Assembly (NCBI GenBank): GCA_030539335.1
Contig: JAUNSG010000009.1
Coordinates: forward strand, 30,712 to 94,711
DNA from: Eubacteriales bacterium
Lineage (GTDB): Bacteria; Bacillota; Clostridia; Oscillospirales; Butyricicoccaceae
Direction: 5' to 3'
Length of the DNA stretch: 64,000 bases
Shown: positions 25,181 to 33,654 of the stretch, piece after piece
Position numbering within the stretch: position 1 is the first letter of the stretch
How the letters are laid out: each line of letters begins with the position of its first letter
The notes under the pieces: generated by a model
Databases searched by the model: none
The model's input: only the letters and a program-made list of their open reading frames with translations
Told to the model about the DNA's origin: nothing
Program-made: the position numbers and the translations under genes

Positions 25181-25795
25181 TTGACCAAACTATTCGATTT
25201 AGAAATACCGAGAAGGGATGCCATCTTAAACGCAGCATTAAAAGAATTTGCCATACAGGGATATGACAATGCATCAACCAATGTAATCGCGAAGGAAGCC
25301 GGAATTTCCAAAGCGCTGATGTTTCATTATGTGAACAGCAAGCAAGAACTTTTTTTGGCCGTATATGACTACTTTAACCAGCTGCTCAGGAAAGAATATT
25401 ATCAAAAAATGAACCATGCCGAAACGGATATTTTTGCGCGCCTGCGTCTATCCTATTTGCTTCAACTTGAATTACTCAAACAATATCCCTGGATTCTTGA
25501 TTTCCATAAGCTTTCTGCAACGACAAATTCTGATGAAATCAATGCAGAGCTTAAAAAACGATCTGTCCCCGAACCATCCTGCCCGATATTGGAACAGATC
25601 GATCTTTCCAAATTCCGAGACGATCTGGATATCGAAAAGTGCAAGCAAATTATTCTTTGGGCCAATGTCGGTTTTACTCAACAAATCCTTGACAACATCC
25701 GGGCTTCACAAAGGAAAGATCTGGATTATCCGCATATTCTCGCGACACTTGATGCGTATCTCGAGGAATTGAGAACAATCTTTTACAAGTCATGA
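25181..25795 (+). CDS. TetR-family transcriptional regulator
   Basis: 204 residues from TTG at 25181, chosen because AGGAG lies 8 bases upstream; a GTG at 25172 has its purine run only 4 bases away. The TetR helix-turn-helix is clear: RRDAILNAALKEFAIQGYDN, then ASTNVIAKEAGISKALMFHY and VNSKQELFLAVYDYF (about residues 11-65). The C-terminal ligand domain is unassigned. It is followed with a 4-base overlap by an M23 peptidase, so regulator and peptidase share a transcript that it probably represses itself. Confidence 0.9.
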   Translation: MTKLFDLEIPRRDAILNAALKEFAIQGYDNASTNVIAKEAGISKALMFHYVNSKQELFLAVYDYFNQLLRKEYYQKMNHAETDIFARLRLSYLLQLELLKQYPWILDFHKLSATTNSDEINAELKKRSVPEPSCPILEQIDLSKFRDDLDIEKCKQIILWANVGFTQQILDNIRASQRKDLDYPHILATLDAYLEELRTIFYKS

Positions 25796-26586
25796 ATAGC
25801 CGAATTCGGAGACGATGTATTATACTTGTATTTCTTTTTGCCGTTTTCTTCGTTTCCAGTAATGCGGACAAAATGCAGACCGAGCGGAGGGATCAAATGC
25901 CTGAGCCAATTGTTGTGGAATTTCCTTTACGGGGAGAATGGTATTCTCCCAACACACCCGGAAGCAAAATACCAAGCCATGGGACAAACCGATTGGGGAC
26001 AAGATACGCCTATGACTTTATCCAGGTGAATTGGGAGAAAAAAGGCTGGCCGGCCTATCGTGTCAGTCTGCCACACTATCTTCTTTTCGGGGCTTCCCGA
26101 GAAGCGTATTATTGCTTTGGACAGGAAATCTATTCCCCCTGTGACGGACGTGTCATTGTCGCGAAAGATGGTTATCAAGAACGATCCCGGACCAATCTTC
26201 TGCTTGATCTGTGTAACGCATATAAAAATGCTCATCATTTCGATCCGGAAACCGATGATGTTCAATCGGTGGCCGGAAATTATATCATTATTCAATATAA
26301 GGACAATGTCTATGCCGCCCTATGTCATCTTCAAGAGGGATCTATTTCCGTTTCGGTTGGACAAATGGTGCGGGCAGGCGAGCTCATTGGCCGAGTGGGA
26401 CATTCCGGCAATTCGTTTGGGCCACATTTGCATTTCCAGCTTATGGACAGCAGCGATATCGCAACGGCAAACGGTTTACCATGTGCCTTTGCGCAGTATG
26501 AAATCTTCCAAGATGGCGAATGGAAGCGAGTATCCAATGCAATTCCCACCTCGAAAGATCGGATACGATTTCAAAAGAACGAATGA
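25792..26586 (+). CDS. M23-family metallopeptidase, membrane-anchored
   Basis: 264 residues. An N-terminal signal anchor (CIILVFLFAVFFVSS, about 9-23) places the rest outside the membrane. The LytM/M23 zinc site is visible: HGTNRLGTRYAYDF near 63-76 (H...D), then HLQEGS near 176 and GNSFGPHLHFQ near 208 (HxH). Such enzymes cut peptidoglycan cross-bridges or act as regulators of autolysins. The ATG overlaps the TetR stop by 4 bases (ATGA). No other wall gene is nearby. Confidence 0.87.
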   Translation: MNSRIRRRCIILVFLFAVFFVSSNADKMQTERRDQMPEPIVVEFPLRGEWYSPNTPGSKIPSHGTNRLGTRYAYDFIQVNWEKKGWPAYRVSLPHYLLFGASREAYYCFGQEIYSPCDGRVIVAKDGYQERSRTNLLLDLCNAYKNAHHFDPETDDVQSVAGNYIIIQYKDNVYAALCHLQEGSISVSVGQMVRAGELIGRVGHSGNSFGPHLHFQLMDSSDIATANGLPCAFAQYEIFQDGEWKRVSNAIPTSKDRIRFQKNE

Positions 26587-26602
26587 ACCGTTTTTATGCC
26601 GG

Positions 26603-26822
26603 CAATTGCTTTCCCTGCTCTACAAAACATTAAAAAAGACCTCACATTTCTGTGAAGTCCTTTTCTTGGTGAAAGCTACAGAGCTCGAACTCGCGATCCT
26701 GCTGCCGGTTGGCAATTGCTTTTCCTGCTCTACAAAACATTAAAAAAGACCTCACATTTCTGTGAAGTCTTTTTTTGGTGGAAGTTACAGGGCTCGAACC
26801 TGTGACCCTCTGCTTGTAAGGC
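26603..26822. repeat. Tandem duplication of tRNA-Val 3' half plus terminator, period about 110 bp
   Basis: CAATTGCTTT, CCTGCTCTACAAAACATT and the hairpin AAAAAAGACCTCACA with its partner occur twice, starting at 26603 and 26713. The first copy continues at 26667-26700 into a degenerate version of the tRNA-Val 3' half (27 of 34 bases the same, including GCTCGAAC), the second into the intact tRNA. Either a local duplication or the scar of integration at the tRNA end. Confidence 0.85.
26741..26775 (-). terminator. Terminator of the tRNA operon
   Basis: AAAAAAGACTTCACA pairs with TGTGAGGTCTTTTTT (one G-U) directly after the CCA of tRNA-Val, with a U run on the minus strand. A second copy lies at 26632-26665. 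Confidence 0.85.
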
Positions 26823-26851
26823 AGATGCTCTCCCAGCTGAGCTAAACTTCC
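26776..26851 (-). tRNA. tRNA-Val (anticodon TAC)
   Basis: 76 bases with encoded CCA. Acceptor GGAAGTT/AACTTCC, D-arm AGCTCAGCTGGGAGAGC, anticodon stem-loop TCTGC-CTTACAA-GCAGA, T-arm with GTTCGAGC. Last of three tRNAs in the transcript. Confidence 0.97.
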
Positions 26852-26854
26852 GAG

Positions 26855-26929
26855 TGGTGACCCGTACGAGAATCGAACTCGTGTTACCGCCGTGAAAGGG
26901 CGGTGTCTTAACCGCTTGACCAACGGGCC
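26855..26929 (-). tRNA. tRNA-Glu (anticodon TTC)
   Basis: 75 bases with encoded CCA. Acceptor GGCCCGT with ACGGGTC, anticodon stem-loop CCGCC-CTTTCAC-GGCGG, T-loop GTTCGATTC. Confidence 0.97.
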
Positions 26930-26932
26930 AAA

Positions 26933-27009
26933 TGGTAGCGGTAATTGGACTTGAACCAATGACCTTCCGGGTATGAACCGGACGCTCTAGCCAACTAAGC
27001 TATACCGCC
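26933..27009 (-). tRNA. tRNA-Met (anticodon CAT)
   Basis: 77 bases with encoded CCA. Acceptor GGCGGTA/TACCGCT, anticodon stem-loop TCCGG-TTCATAC-CCGGA. It has the G1-C72-type end of an elongator. A CAT anticodon could also be the Ile tRNA modified to read AUA, but the overall sequence looks like tRNA-Met. Confidence 0.93.
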
Positions 27010-27072
27010 ATATCCATTAAGTACCATCGTCTCCAGCGTCTTGCGTTTGTCTCTCGCCAGATGACGAAATAT

Positions 27073-27101
27073 ATTATATCGCGCCGAACTCCGTTTGTCA
27101 A
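27073..27101 (-). promoter_or_regulatory. Consensus promoter of the tRNA-Met-Glu-Val operon
   Basis: TTGACA (27096-27101), 17-bp spacer, TATAAT (27073-27078): a perfect sigma-A consensus, as expected for stable RNA. Confidence 0.93.
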
Positions 27102-27190
27102 CAACTTTTTTGAATTTTCCCGTTGTTTTTTGCAGAAACAATCCCGCCGTTCCTTTCGGCAGAGGATGTCCTATCCTCTGTCCGGCAAGC

Positions 27191-28156
27191 TCACCGCTTT
27201 GTCAGTGTCATAGCGACCCAATCACCTGACTGCTGGCGATTGCGCAGTACAAAACCCGCTCCCAACAGCGATTCCTGCACCTCATCCGCACGCGGCGCGA
27301 TAATACCGGAGACAATCAGCGTCCCATCGTCTTTGAGTTTTCGCTTTAGAATCTCCCGCATGCCCATGATGACATCCGCCACGATATTGGCAACAATGAT
27401 ATCATACTCGCCGCCAATGGCTGCATCCAAATCCGGATCCCCCGTCACATCCCCGACATAGGTTGTGAGGGCAAAGCCATTCTTCTCCGCATTTTCCCGT
27501 GCAATATTGACCGCGTTCGGGTCAATATCCGCCGCGCCGATGTCCTCTGCCCCCAGAAGTCGCGCTGCAACCGATAAAATACCGCTGCCACAGCCCATAT
27601 CAAGCAGACGGTCACCCGGCTTGACCAGCCGCTCCAGCTCACAAATACACAGTTGGGTCGTGTTGTGCGTTCCCGTTCCAAACGAGGAGGACGGATCGAT
27701 CTCCAGAACAATGCGTCCGTCTGTATCGTCACAGGTCTCCCACGACGGCTTGATGAGGAACCGCTCGCCGACTGCAAACGGCTTAAAGTACTGCTTCCAA
27801 TTGTTCTCCCAATCCTCTCGACGGATGGAGGCCAGCTCCGTCACACAGCGGCCGAACTGTCCTTCGGCATCCCGCGCACGGATCGCCGCCAGCCCGGCAT
27901 CGACCTGCGCCAGAAGCTCGGCGCCGGATGGGCTATCCTCTACATAAATCTTGACATTGGTCTCTGCCGCCTGCTTCTCTCTGGACAGCTCTTCATCGAC
28001 ATAGTCCCAGTAAATTTCCGTATCCTTCAGAAAATCTGCAAAGTCCTGTGCATCCTCAATGACAAACCCATTGATCCCCAAATCCATCAGCATTCCAGTG
28101 ACGGCATCAATGCCCGGTGTGGTTGTCCAAATCGTCACTTCTGTCCAGTTGTTCAC
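27191..28156 (-). CDS. prmA: Ribosomal protein L11 methyltransferase
   Basis: 321 residues; S-adenosylmethionine-dependent methylation of ribosomal protein L11. The N-terminal substrate-recognition domain (about 1-110) precedes the methyltransferase fold: LEIDPSSSFGTGTHNTTQLC near 152-171, GDRLLDMGCGSGILSVAA near 182-199, then VANIVADVIM. GTG at 28156 is the start, with GGAGGA seven bases upstream. Separated from the argS-side genes by a GTGCCGT/ACGGCAC hairpin, so probably its own unit. Confidence 0.95.
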   Translation of the reverse strand: MNNWTEVTIWTTTPGIDAVTGMLMDLGINGFVIEDAQDFADFLKDTEIYWDYVDEELSREKQAAETNVKIYVEDSPSGAELLAQVDAGLAAIRARDAEGQFGRCVTELASIRREDWENNWKQYFKPFAVGERFLIKPSWETCDDTDGRIVLEIDPSSSFGTGTHNTTQLCICELERLVKPGDRLLDMGCGSGILSVAARLLGAEDIGAADIDPNAVNIARENAEKNGFALTTYVGDVTGDPDLDAAIGGEYDIIVANIVADVIMGMREILKRKLKDDGTLIVSGIIAPRADEVQESLLGAGFVLRNRQQSGDWVAMTLTKR

Positions 28157-28169
28157 AGCAATTCCTCCT

Positions 28170-28203
28170 GTCAAAATGTGCCGTGAAGCAATTCCCCACG
28201 GCA
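28170..28203 (-). terminator. Hairpin between the 28215 gene and prmA, weak terminator
   Basis: GTGCCGT pairs with ACGGCAC across a 13-base loop on the minus strand, followed only by ATTTTG. May end the ddl-argS operon incompletely and allow readthrough into prmA. Confidence 0.4.
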
Positions 28204-28214
28204 CATAAGTTATT

Positions 28215-29246
28215 TTATAATGATATCAATCCATAGTGGCGCGTAAACATATCCAGATGTTCGGAATCCAGCTCCCATGTTCCGTCATACAGCGCAATGC
28301 CGTTGAAGACGCGCAGGGCTTTTTCAAACAGAACCGGATTTTCCGCCGCAAGGCAGACCGGACGCTCCAACAGGTATTGATTTTCCGCCAGCAGATAAAT
28401 GTCCTCTAGCGAGGTGATCTCGAGCTTGATGGCTCCCGACCAGACGTCCTCCAGCTCCAGCAGCGTCTCCTCGAAGTGATCCTCCAAATCCAATGGGTCA
28501 GAGATATCAATGGTAGCATCGACAAAATGTACTTTGCGGCCGACCGGTGCGAGAATATAGTCGCGGTCGATCTCCGGATCCTCTGTGTCGTCGCTCTCCG
28601 GGATGAGCGGTACAATCCGCTCCGCCTGCTCTTCGCTAACCGCCAGATAAAACTCCGCCTCCGGCAGTGTCTTACCGTGTTTGCCATCGTTTGCTTTCAA
28701 CGCAAGCCCCAGGGCAACACGGGAGTGTGGTGACAGCTCACTGATCGTCTCATCAATCTCATCCAGATTTCCGGTCAGAATCAGTCCCGCCACACCGATG
28801 CGCTGCAGAATTCCCAGCGCGCACATCAGCGGTGTGCCGTCCGGCATACAGCCATCCTCATCCACCGGCAGCTCAACCAGAATGCCGACTCCCGACTGAT
28901 CGGTCGCCGCCAAAACGGCAGCCCGCAGTGCCTGCAGGCTTTCCCCCATGCGGAAATACAGAAAATCTGCTTTGACACGCAGGGCCTTCGCCACCACATC
29001 GCGGAACTGATGGATCATCCAGTCAGCATTCCACGTTTCCGATGTCGTGTCCTCCTCCTGTGCGAGACGCGCTTCGATCGCCACGCCAATCAGACGCTCT
29101 CCCGCATGTCGGCGTGCCCGCGTGACATTGACCGCGTCATCCACGATGATCGCTGCGGCACGGCTGTTTGCATCCAGCGCAGCCAGATGCTCACGGTCCT
29201 GTATATGAACGATAATTTCTCCCTTACACAAAGGAACGGGTTCCAT
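28215..29246 (-). CDS. Uncharacterised protein, possible homocysteine S-methyltransferase-like fold
   Basis: 343 residues from ATG 29246, which has GGAG four bases upstream. The frame is open and protein-like up to the argS stop (EDKFILDPDGAPFW), and an ATA codon two bases after that stop would be in frame. The true start may therefore be a non-standard codon or the TTG at 29273. The segment GVGILVELPVDEDG and PDGTPLMCALGILQRIG near residue 128-155 resembles the dEDG-dGtPL block of homocysteine S-methyltransferases, but the catalytic Cys motifs are not seen, so activity is doubtful. Last gene after argS in the ddl operon. Confidence 0.6.
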   Translation of the reverse strand: MEPVPLCKGEIIVHIQDREHLAALDANSRAAAIIVDDAVNVTRARRHAGERLIGVAIEARLAQEEDTTSETWNADWMIHQFRDVVAKALRVKADFLYFRMGESLQALRAAVLAATDQSGVGILVELPVDEDGCMPDGTPLMCALGILQRIGVAGLILTGNLDEIDETISELSPHSRVALGLALKANDGKHGKTLPEAEFYLAVSEEQAERIVPLIPESDDTEDPEIDRDYILAPVGRKVHFVDATIDISDPLDLEDHFEETLLELEDVWSGAIKLEITSLEDIYLLAENQYLLERPVCLAAENPVLFEKALRVFNGIALYDGTWELDSEHLDMFTRHYGLISL

Positions 29247-29329
29247 AACTCTCCAATCTGCCTCTCGGGCCAATGAAATATTCCAGAACGGTGCACCGTC
29301 CGGATCCAGAATGAACTTGTCTTCTATGC

Positions 29330-31018
29330 TTACATATGCTCCGGCGCATCGACACCGATGATCGTCAGAACATTAAAGATGGTCTGTCGTGCCGCCGCAC
29401 ACAAAATCATACGCGCGTCACGTACCGCCGGTTCTGCCTCCTTGATGCGGCAGGCATTGTAGAAACGATGGAACTGCGCACACATCGCCACCGCATACTT
29501 GTTCATGCGGGATGGGTCGCGGTCCGCTGCGGCCTGAACAATCTCTTCCGGCAGCAGGCTGATCTGCTTGATCAGTGCAATTTCCTCCGTCTCCTGAAGT
29601 ACCGTCAGATCGGCATCCTCCGGCATAGCAACGCCTTCCTCCTGCATCTTACGGAGCAGGCTGCAAATGCGGGCATACGCATACTGGCAGTAGTACAGTG
29701 GGTTCTCGTTGTCCTCCTTGACCGCCAGGCCGAGATCGAACTCCATCTGTGTCTCGGCAGCGCGCGAATTGAAGAACCAACGCGCCGAATCAACCGGAAT
29801 CTCATCCAGCAAATCCGCCAGCTGGAGCGACTTGCCGGTACGCTTGGACATGCGGACAATCTCACCGTCGCGCATCATCTTGACCAACTGCATCAGGACG
29901 ATCTCCAGGCGGTCGGAACCGTTCAGTCCGAGTGCATCCAGTGCGCTCGTCAGACGGAGTACATGGCCATGATGGTCGGCGCCCCAGATATTGATGACGC
30001 GGTCAAAATTACGAACCGCAAATTTATTCCGGTGATACGCAATATCCGCCGCGAAATAGGTGTAGAAGCCGTTGGCGCGGCGCAGGACATCGTCCTTCTC
30101 ACAACCGAAATCGGTGGAGCGCAGCCACAGTGCGCCATCCTTCTCATAGGTCGCCCCCTTGGCGGTCAGCTCCTCTACCGTCTTCTCCACAAAGCCGGAC
30201 TCATGCAGCGAGCTTTCCAGGAACCAGACATCGTACTCGATCTTATACCGGTTCAGGTCGCGCTTCATGCGGGAAATATTGGTCGGCAAGCCGTATTCGA
30301 CAATGAGCTGACGGCGCTCCTGCTCGTCCATCGTGAGCAGCTTGTCACCGTACTGCTCCACGAGGTCGTGTGCCAGCTCACGGATGTCTGCACCTTGATA
30401 CCAGCTCTCATCAAATTCGATCGCGTCCTCGCCCTTCAGCTCCTGAATGTAGCGTCCCTCTACGGAATGGGCAAACTTGTCCACCTGATTGCCTGCATCG
30501 TTGACATAGAACTCACGGGTTACGTCATTGCCGGCCCACGCCAGTACCTCGGCCAGACAGTCACCCAGGACACCGCCGCGGGCGTTGCCCATGTGCATCG
30601 GGCCGGTCGGGTTGGCCGAAACGAACTCGACCATGATCTTCTCCGGCTTTTCCGCCGTGGAACGTCCATAATTGACGCCCATCGACTGTACCAGAGCAAT
30701 GGCATCCGCATACCATTTCTGTCCCAGGCGGAAATTCAAAAAGCCCGGTCCGGCAATCGAAATCTCCGTGAAATAGGTATCCTCCAGCTGCATCTGCTCG
30801 ACCAGCGCCTCCGCAATCTTGCGCGGCGCCATGTGCAGCGCACGAGCGCACTGCATGGCAAACGAAGATGCATAATCGCCGTTCTTGCTGTCCTTCGGAA
30901 TCTCTACCGCAACAGCCGGAACATCGCCCTGCGGCAGAGTCCCTGCCGCGACGGCCGCCTGATACGCTGCGGCCACCACCTGTGCCGCCTGCTGCTTTGC
31001 TTTCTCTATCATATTCAT
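29330..31018 (-). CDS. argS: Arginyl-tRNA synthetase
   Basis: 562-residue class I enzyme. N-terminal Arg-tRNA recognition domain (about 1-90: SKNGDYASSFAMQCARAL), HIGH motif as NPTGPMHMGNARGGVLGD near 130-147, KMSK region as RMSKRTGKSLQLADLLDE near 380, and the C-terminal DALR anticodon-binding domain (YAYARICSLLRKM...). The length is normal. An AAGGGA ribosome binding site lies upstream of ATG 31018; a second ATG two codons later is equally possible. Same strand and close spacing to DUF1934, murI and ddl. Confidence 0.97.
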   Translation of the reverse strand: MNMIEKAKQQAAQVVAAAYQAAVAAGTLPQGDVPAVAVEIPKDSKNGDYASSFAMQCARALHMAPRKIAEALVEQMQLEDTYFTEISIAGPGFLNFRLGQKWYADAIALVQSMGVNYGRSTAEKPEKIMVEFVSANPTGPMHMGNARGGVLGDCLAEVLAWAGNDVTREFYVNDAGNQVDKFAHSVEGRYIQELKGEDAIEFDESWYQGADIRELAHDLVEQYGDKLLTMDEQERRQLIVEYGLPTNISRMKRDLNRYKIEYDVWFLESSLHESGFVEKTVEELTAKGATYEKDGALWLRSTDFGCEKDDVLRRANGFYTYFAADIAYHRNKFAVRNFDRVINIWGADHHGHVLRLTSALDALGLNGSDRLEIVLMQLVKMMRDGEIVRMSKRTGKSLQLADLLDEIPVDSARWFFNSRAAETQMEFDLGLAVKEDNENPLYYCQYAYARICSLLRKMQEEGVAMPEDADLTVLQETEEIALIKQISLLPEEIVQAAADRDPSRMNKYAVAMCAQFHRFYNACRIKEAEPAVRDARMILCAAARQTIFNVLTIIGVDAPEHM

Positions 31019-31064
31019 AAAAAGAATATCCCTTTCCTTACTATATGCTATTCAAAAAAAACGG

Positions 31065-31508
31065 TTACGACGGGCGGACCGACAGCTCAAACCGGTGTGC
31101 CCCCGCAAGACTGGCATCGATCTCCACCGTATAATCGATCGCCAGTGCGCCGCCGTTTTCGTCGATCGAACTGGTCAGCTGCGATGTATGCGTCGAAACC
31201 GCGACCTCGCCCAGCTCCGTCTGATACAATCCAACTTGACGCTCATGCTCGGCAAACCGCATCTGCGACGGATACGTCCCCGTCCGCGTCATCGTGATCT
31301 GCTTCGGCTCGATCTTCAAGGTTGTCCGGGAGCCTTCCATGCCGGTCAGCTCGCTCTCCTCATAGGAGATATAGAACTTCCCATTGCGTCCATACAGACG
31401 GCCGGTTGTAATCAGATCGACCTGATCCGGCTCACAGCCTTCAAAATTCTGGCGGCTGACAATTGTGATGACCACATCTTTTTTGATCGATTCCATCTTT
31501 TCCATCAT
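31065..31508 (-). CDS. DUF1934 family protein (YwiB-like)
   Basis: 147 residues, calycin-like beta-barrel family of unknown function that in many Firmicutes lies just upstream of argS, as here. Visible features: VVITIVSRQNFEG at the start, LITTGRLYGRNGKFYISYEE near 32-51, LKIEPKQITMTRTG near 64, and the C-terminal strands (YTVEIDASLAGAHRFELSV). Its ATG overlaps the murI stop by 4 bases (ATGA). Two ATGs are adjacent; the first is used. Confidence 0.9.
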   Translation of the reverse strand: MMEKMESIKKDVVITIVSRQNFEGCEPDQVDLITTGRLYGRNGKFYISYEESELTGMEGSRTTLKIEPKQITMTRTGTYPSQMRFAEHERQVGLYQTELGEVAVSTHTSQLTSSIDENGGALAIDYTVEIDASLAGAHRFELSVRPS

Positions 31509-32332
31509 CTTTTATTCCCTTTCTGTATGGTTCCATACGAGGCAATGTCGATCAGCTCCGCCTGTACCCGCTTCGGCTCCCCAAGGAACATGGAAGCATA
31601 CTGCCCAAAGCTGTCCGGATCGTCCGACACATAATATTCGGTCCTGCCGTTTCCCGGTTGGCACGGCTCCACAAATGTTTTGGTATACGCGGCCGCCTCT
31701 GCGCCCGGATCAATCAGATGTACCTCTTCCCCCATGTAGCTGCGGATGATATCCGCCAGCAGAGGATAATGCGTACATCCCAGAATCAGCGTGTCCACTC
31801 CAAAATCACGGATTTCCTTTAGGTACTCTTCCACGACCATCTCGGCCACGCGGTCCCCGATGCGGAAGCGTCCGTTTTCCACCAGCGGAACAAACAGCGG
31901 ACACGCCCGCGCAATCGTCTGGACCGAGGGGTCCAGGGTATGTAATCCAGCTTCGTAGGAGCCACTCTGGATGGTTCCCTTTGTGCCGATGATGCCGATC
32001 TTTCGGTTGCGCGTCTCGCGAACCGCACGGCGGCAGGCCGGCTGGACAACCCCCACCATGGGAACGGAAACCTCCTGCTGCACCGTCCCCAGTGCAACCG
32101 AGCTCACCGTACCACAGGCGACAACGATGGCCTTCAGCGCATGGCTGAGCAGGAACGCCGTGTCCTGCCGGGTATACTCCACAATCGTCCGGCGGCTGCG
32201 TGAGCCATACGGCACACGGCCGGTGTCTCCAAAATAAATAATATGCTCGTCCGGCATGAGGCGATGCAGCTGCCGCACCGCGGTCAGCCCGCCCAGACCG
32301 GAGTCAAATACGCCGATCGCTCGGTTATCCAT
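31505..32332 (-). CDS. murI: Glutamate racemase
   Basis: 275 residues; makes D-glutamate for peptidoglycan. N-terminal GVFDSGLGGLTAV (7-19), YFGDTGRVPYGSRS, the first catalytic Cys in VACGTVSSVA (about 72-81) and the second in LGCTHYPLL (about 185-193). Most glutamate racemases have Cys-Asn-Thr at the first site; here it is Cys-Gly-Thr. Downstream of ddl with an 8-base overlap, upstream of DUF1934 with a 4-base overlap: a cell-wall precursor operon. Confidence 0.94.
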   Translation of the reverse strand: MDNRAIGVFDSGLGGLTAVRQLHRLMPDEHIIYFGDTGRVPYGSRSRRTIVEYTRQDTAFLLSHALKAIVVACGTVSSVALGTVQQEVSVPMVGVVQPACRRAVRETRNRKIGIIGTKGTIQSGSYEAGLHTLDPSVQTIARACPLFVPLVENGRFRIGDRVAEMVVEEYLKEIRDFGVDTLILGCTHYPLLADIIRSYMGEEVHLIDPGAEAAAYTKTFVEPCQPGNGRTEYYVSDDPDSFGQYASMFLGEPKRVQAELIDIASYGTIQKGNKR

Positions 32333-33407
32333 CCTGTCTCTCCATCGCCAGCTCTACCAGGCGGTCGATCAGCTTCGGCAGCGGCAGTCCACTGTATTCC
32401 TGCAGCTTTGGATACATGCTGATGCTGGTAAAGCCCGGAAGGGTATTGATCTCGTTAAATACAATTTCGTCCCCGTCATAGGTGCAGAAGAAATCGACGC
32501 GGGACAAGCCCTTGCAGTCGAGCGCACGGTACACACGGACCGCATTTTCCCGGACGCGCTGCATGGCATCCTCGCTGATATGCGCCGGAATGTACAGACC
32601 GGACGAGCCATCCACATATTTTGCCTCATAGGAATAGAACTCGCGGCTCGGTGCGATCTCTCCCGCAACCGTTGCGGTCGGCTCCTCGTTGCCGAGAACT
32701 GCGACCTCGATCTCATGTCCATCGATGAATTCTTCCACCAAAACCTTGCTGTCGTAATCAAAGCCCTGGGACAGGCCCTCCTTGAGCGAGGCAAAGTCGG
32801 TCGCCTTGGTTACACCGACCGACGAACCCTGTGAACACGGCTTGACAAAGACCGGATACGAACCGAGCGCCTGTTCTGCCGCGTGGGCAACCGCGTCCGG
32901 ATCGGCACGGAACTCGGCACGGCGCGCCAGATAGAAGGCCGCCTGCCGGACGCCGCCTGCCTGCTGCACCAGAATCTTGGTCAGGCTCTTGTCCATGCTG
33001 TTGGCCGAAGCGGCAACGCCCGGGCCGACATAGGGAATCCCCGCAAGCTCCAACAAGCCCTGCATGGTTCCGTCCTCTCCGCCGACGCCGTGCAGCTCCG
33101 GAATGACGCAGTCGACGCGGATCGTCTCCGCACCGCTTTCGCGCAGGACCAGAAGCCCATGTACCCTGCGATCCGGCGACAGCATCGCCGGGACCAGCGC
33201 CTCGCTTTCCTTCCATGCTCCGCTCTCCACGGCATCGTAGTCGTCGGATTCATATAAGAACCAACGGCCATCCTTTGTGATGCCGACCGGCAGAACCGTA
33301 TATTTTTCTTTGTCTGCGTGGCGGAGAACCGTTGCCGCCGAGATGCACGAAACATCGTGCTCGGAGGACAGTCCGCCAAACAGAACAACAAGGGTTTTCT
33401 TACTCAT
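32325..33407 (-). CDS. ddl: D-alanine--D-alanine ligase
   Basis: 360-residue ATP-grasp ligase joining two D-alanines for the peptidoglycan pentapeptide. N-terminal LFGGLSSEHDVSCISA (9-24), HGVGGEDGTMQGLLEL near 110-125, the ATP-grasp KPCSQGSSVGVTK near 192-204, and the metal site EINTLPGFTS near 318-327. FYSYEAKY near 238-245 keeps the Tyr of D-Ala-adding enzymes, so it is not a D-lactate (vancomycin-resistance) type. GAGAGGA precedes the ATG. First gene of the ddl-murI-DUF1934-argS operon. Confidence 0.96.
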   Translation of the reverse strand: MSKKTLVVLFGGLSSEHDVSCISAATVLRHADKEKYTVLPVGITKDGRWFLYESDDYDAVESGAWKESEALVPAMLSPDRRVHGLLVLRESGAETIRVDCVIPELHGVGGEDGTMQGLLELAGIPYVGPGVAASANSMDKSLTKILVQQAGGVRQAAFYLARRAEFRADPDAVAHAAEQALGSYPVFVKPCSQGSSVGVTKATDFASLKEGLSQGFDYDSKVLVEEFIDGHEIEVAVLGNEEPTATVAGEIAPSREFYSYEAKYVDGSSGLYIPAHISEDAMQRVRENAVRVYRALDCKGLSRVDFFCTYDGDEIVFNEINTLPGFTSISMYPKLQEYSGLPLPKLIDRLVELAMERQDG

Positions 33408-33654
33408 ACCAATTAAATCCTCTCTTTCGAGTCGGAATCTGTTATACTGTTAGTCATACTACATTATACGGCAAATCGCCGCAATACGCACGCAAAAAAA
33501 TTACAAACTTTCGTGGAATATCTAGGTTGTTTTCCACAACTTGCCGAGAGCGCCGTCGCATCGTGCCGGAAGACGGGGAGAGCAACAGCCCGTTGCTTGT
33601 TCCTCCACCCTCCGTGTGCTACAATACCGATAAAAGAAGAAAGGGGAACACGCC

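Noticed and set aside
18728..26850. Prophage or active integrative element
   Set aside because: No integrase, relaxase, capsid, portal or transposase gene is visible, only accessory genes and a tRNA-end duplication.
32325..33407. Vancomycin-resistance type D-Ala--D-Lac ligase
   Set aside because: The FYSYEAKY segment keeps the Tyr of D-Ala--D-Ala ligases and the neighbours are housekeeping wall genes, without vanH or vanX.
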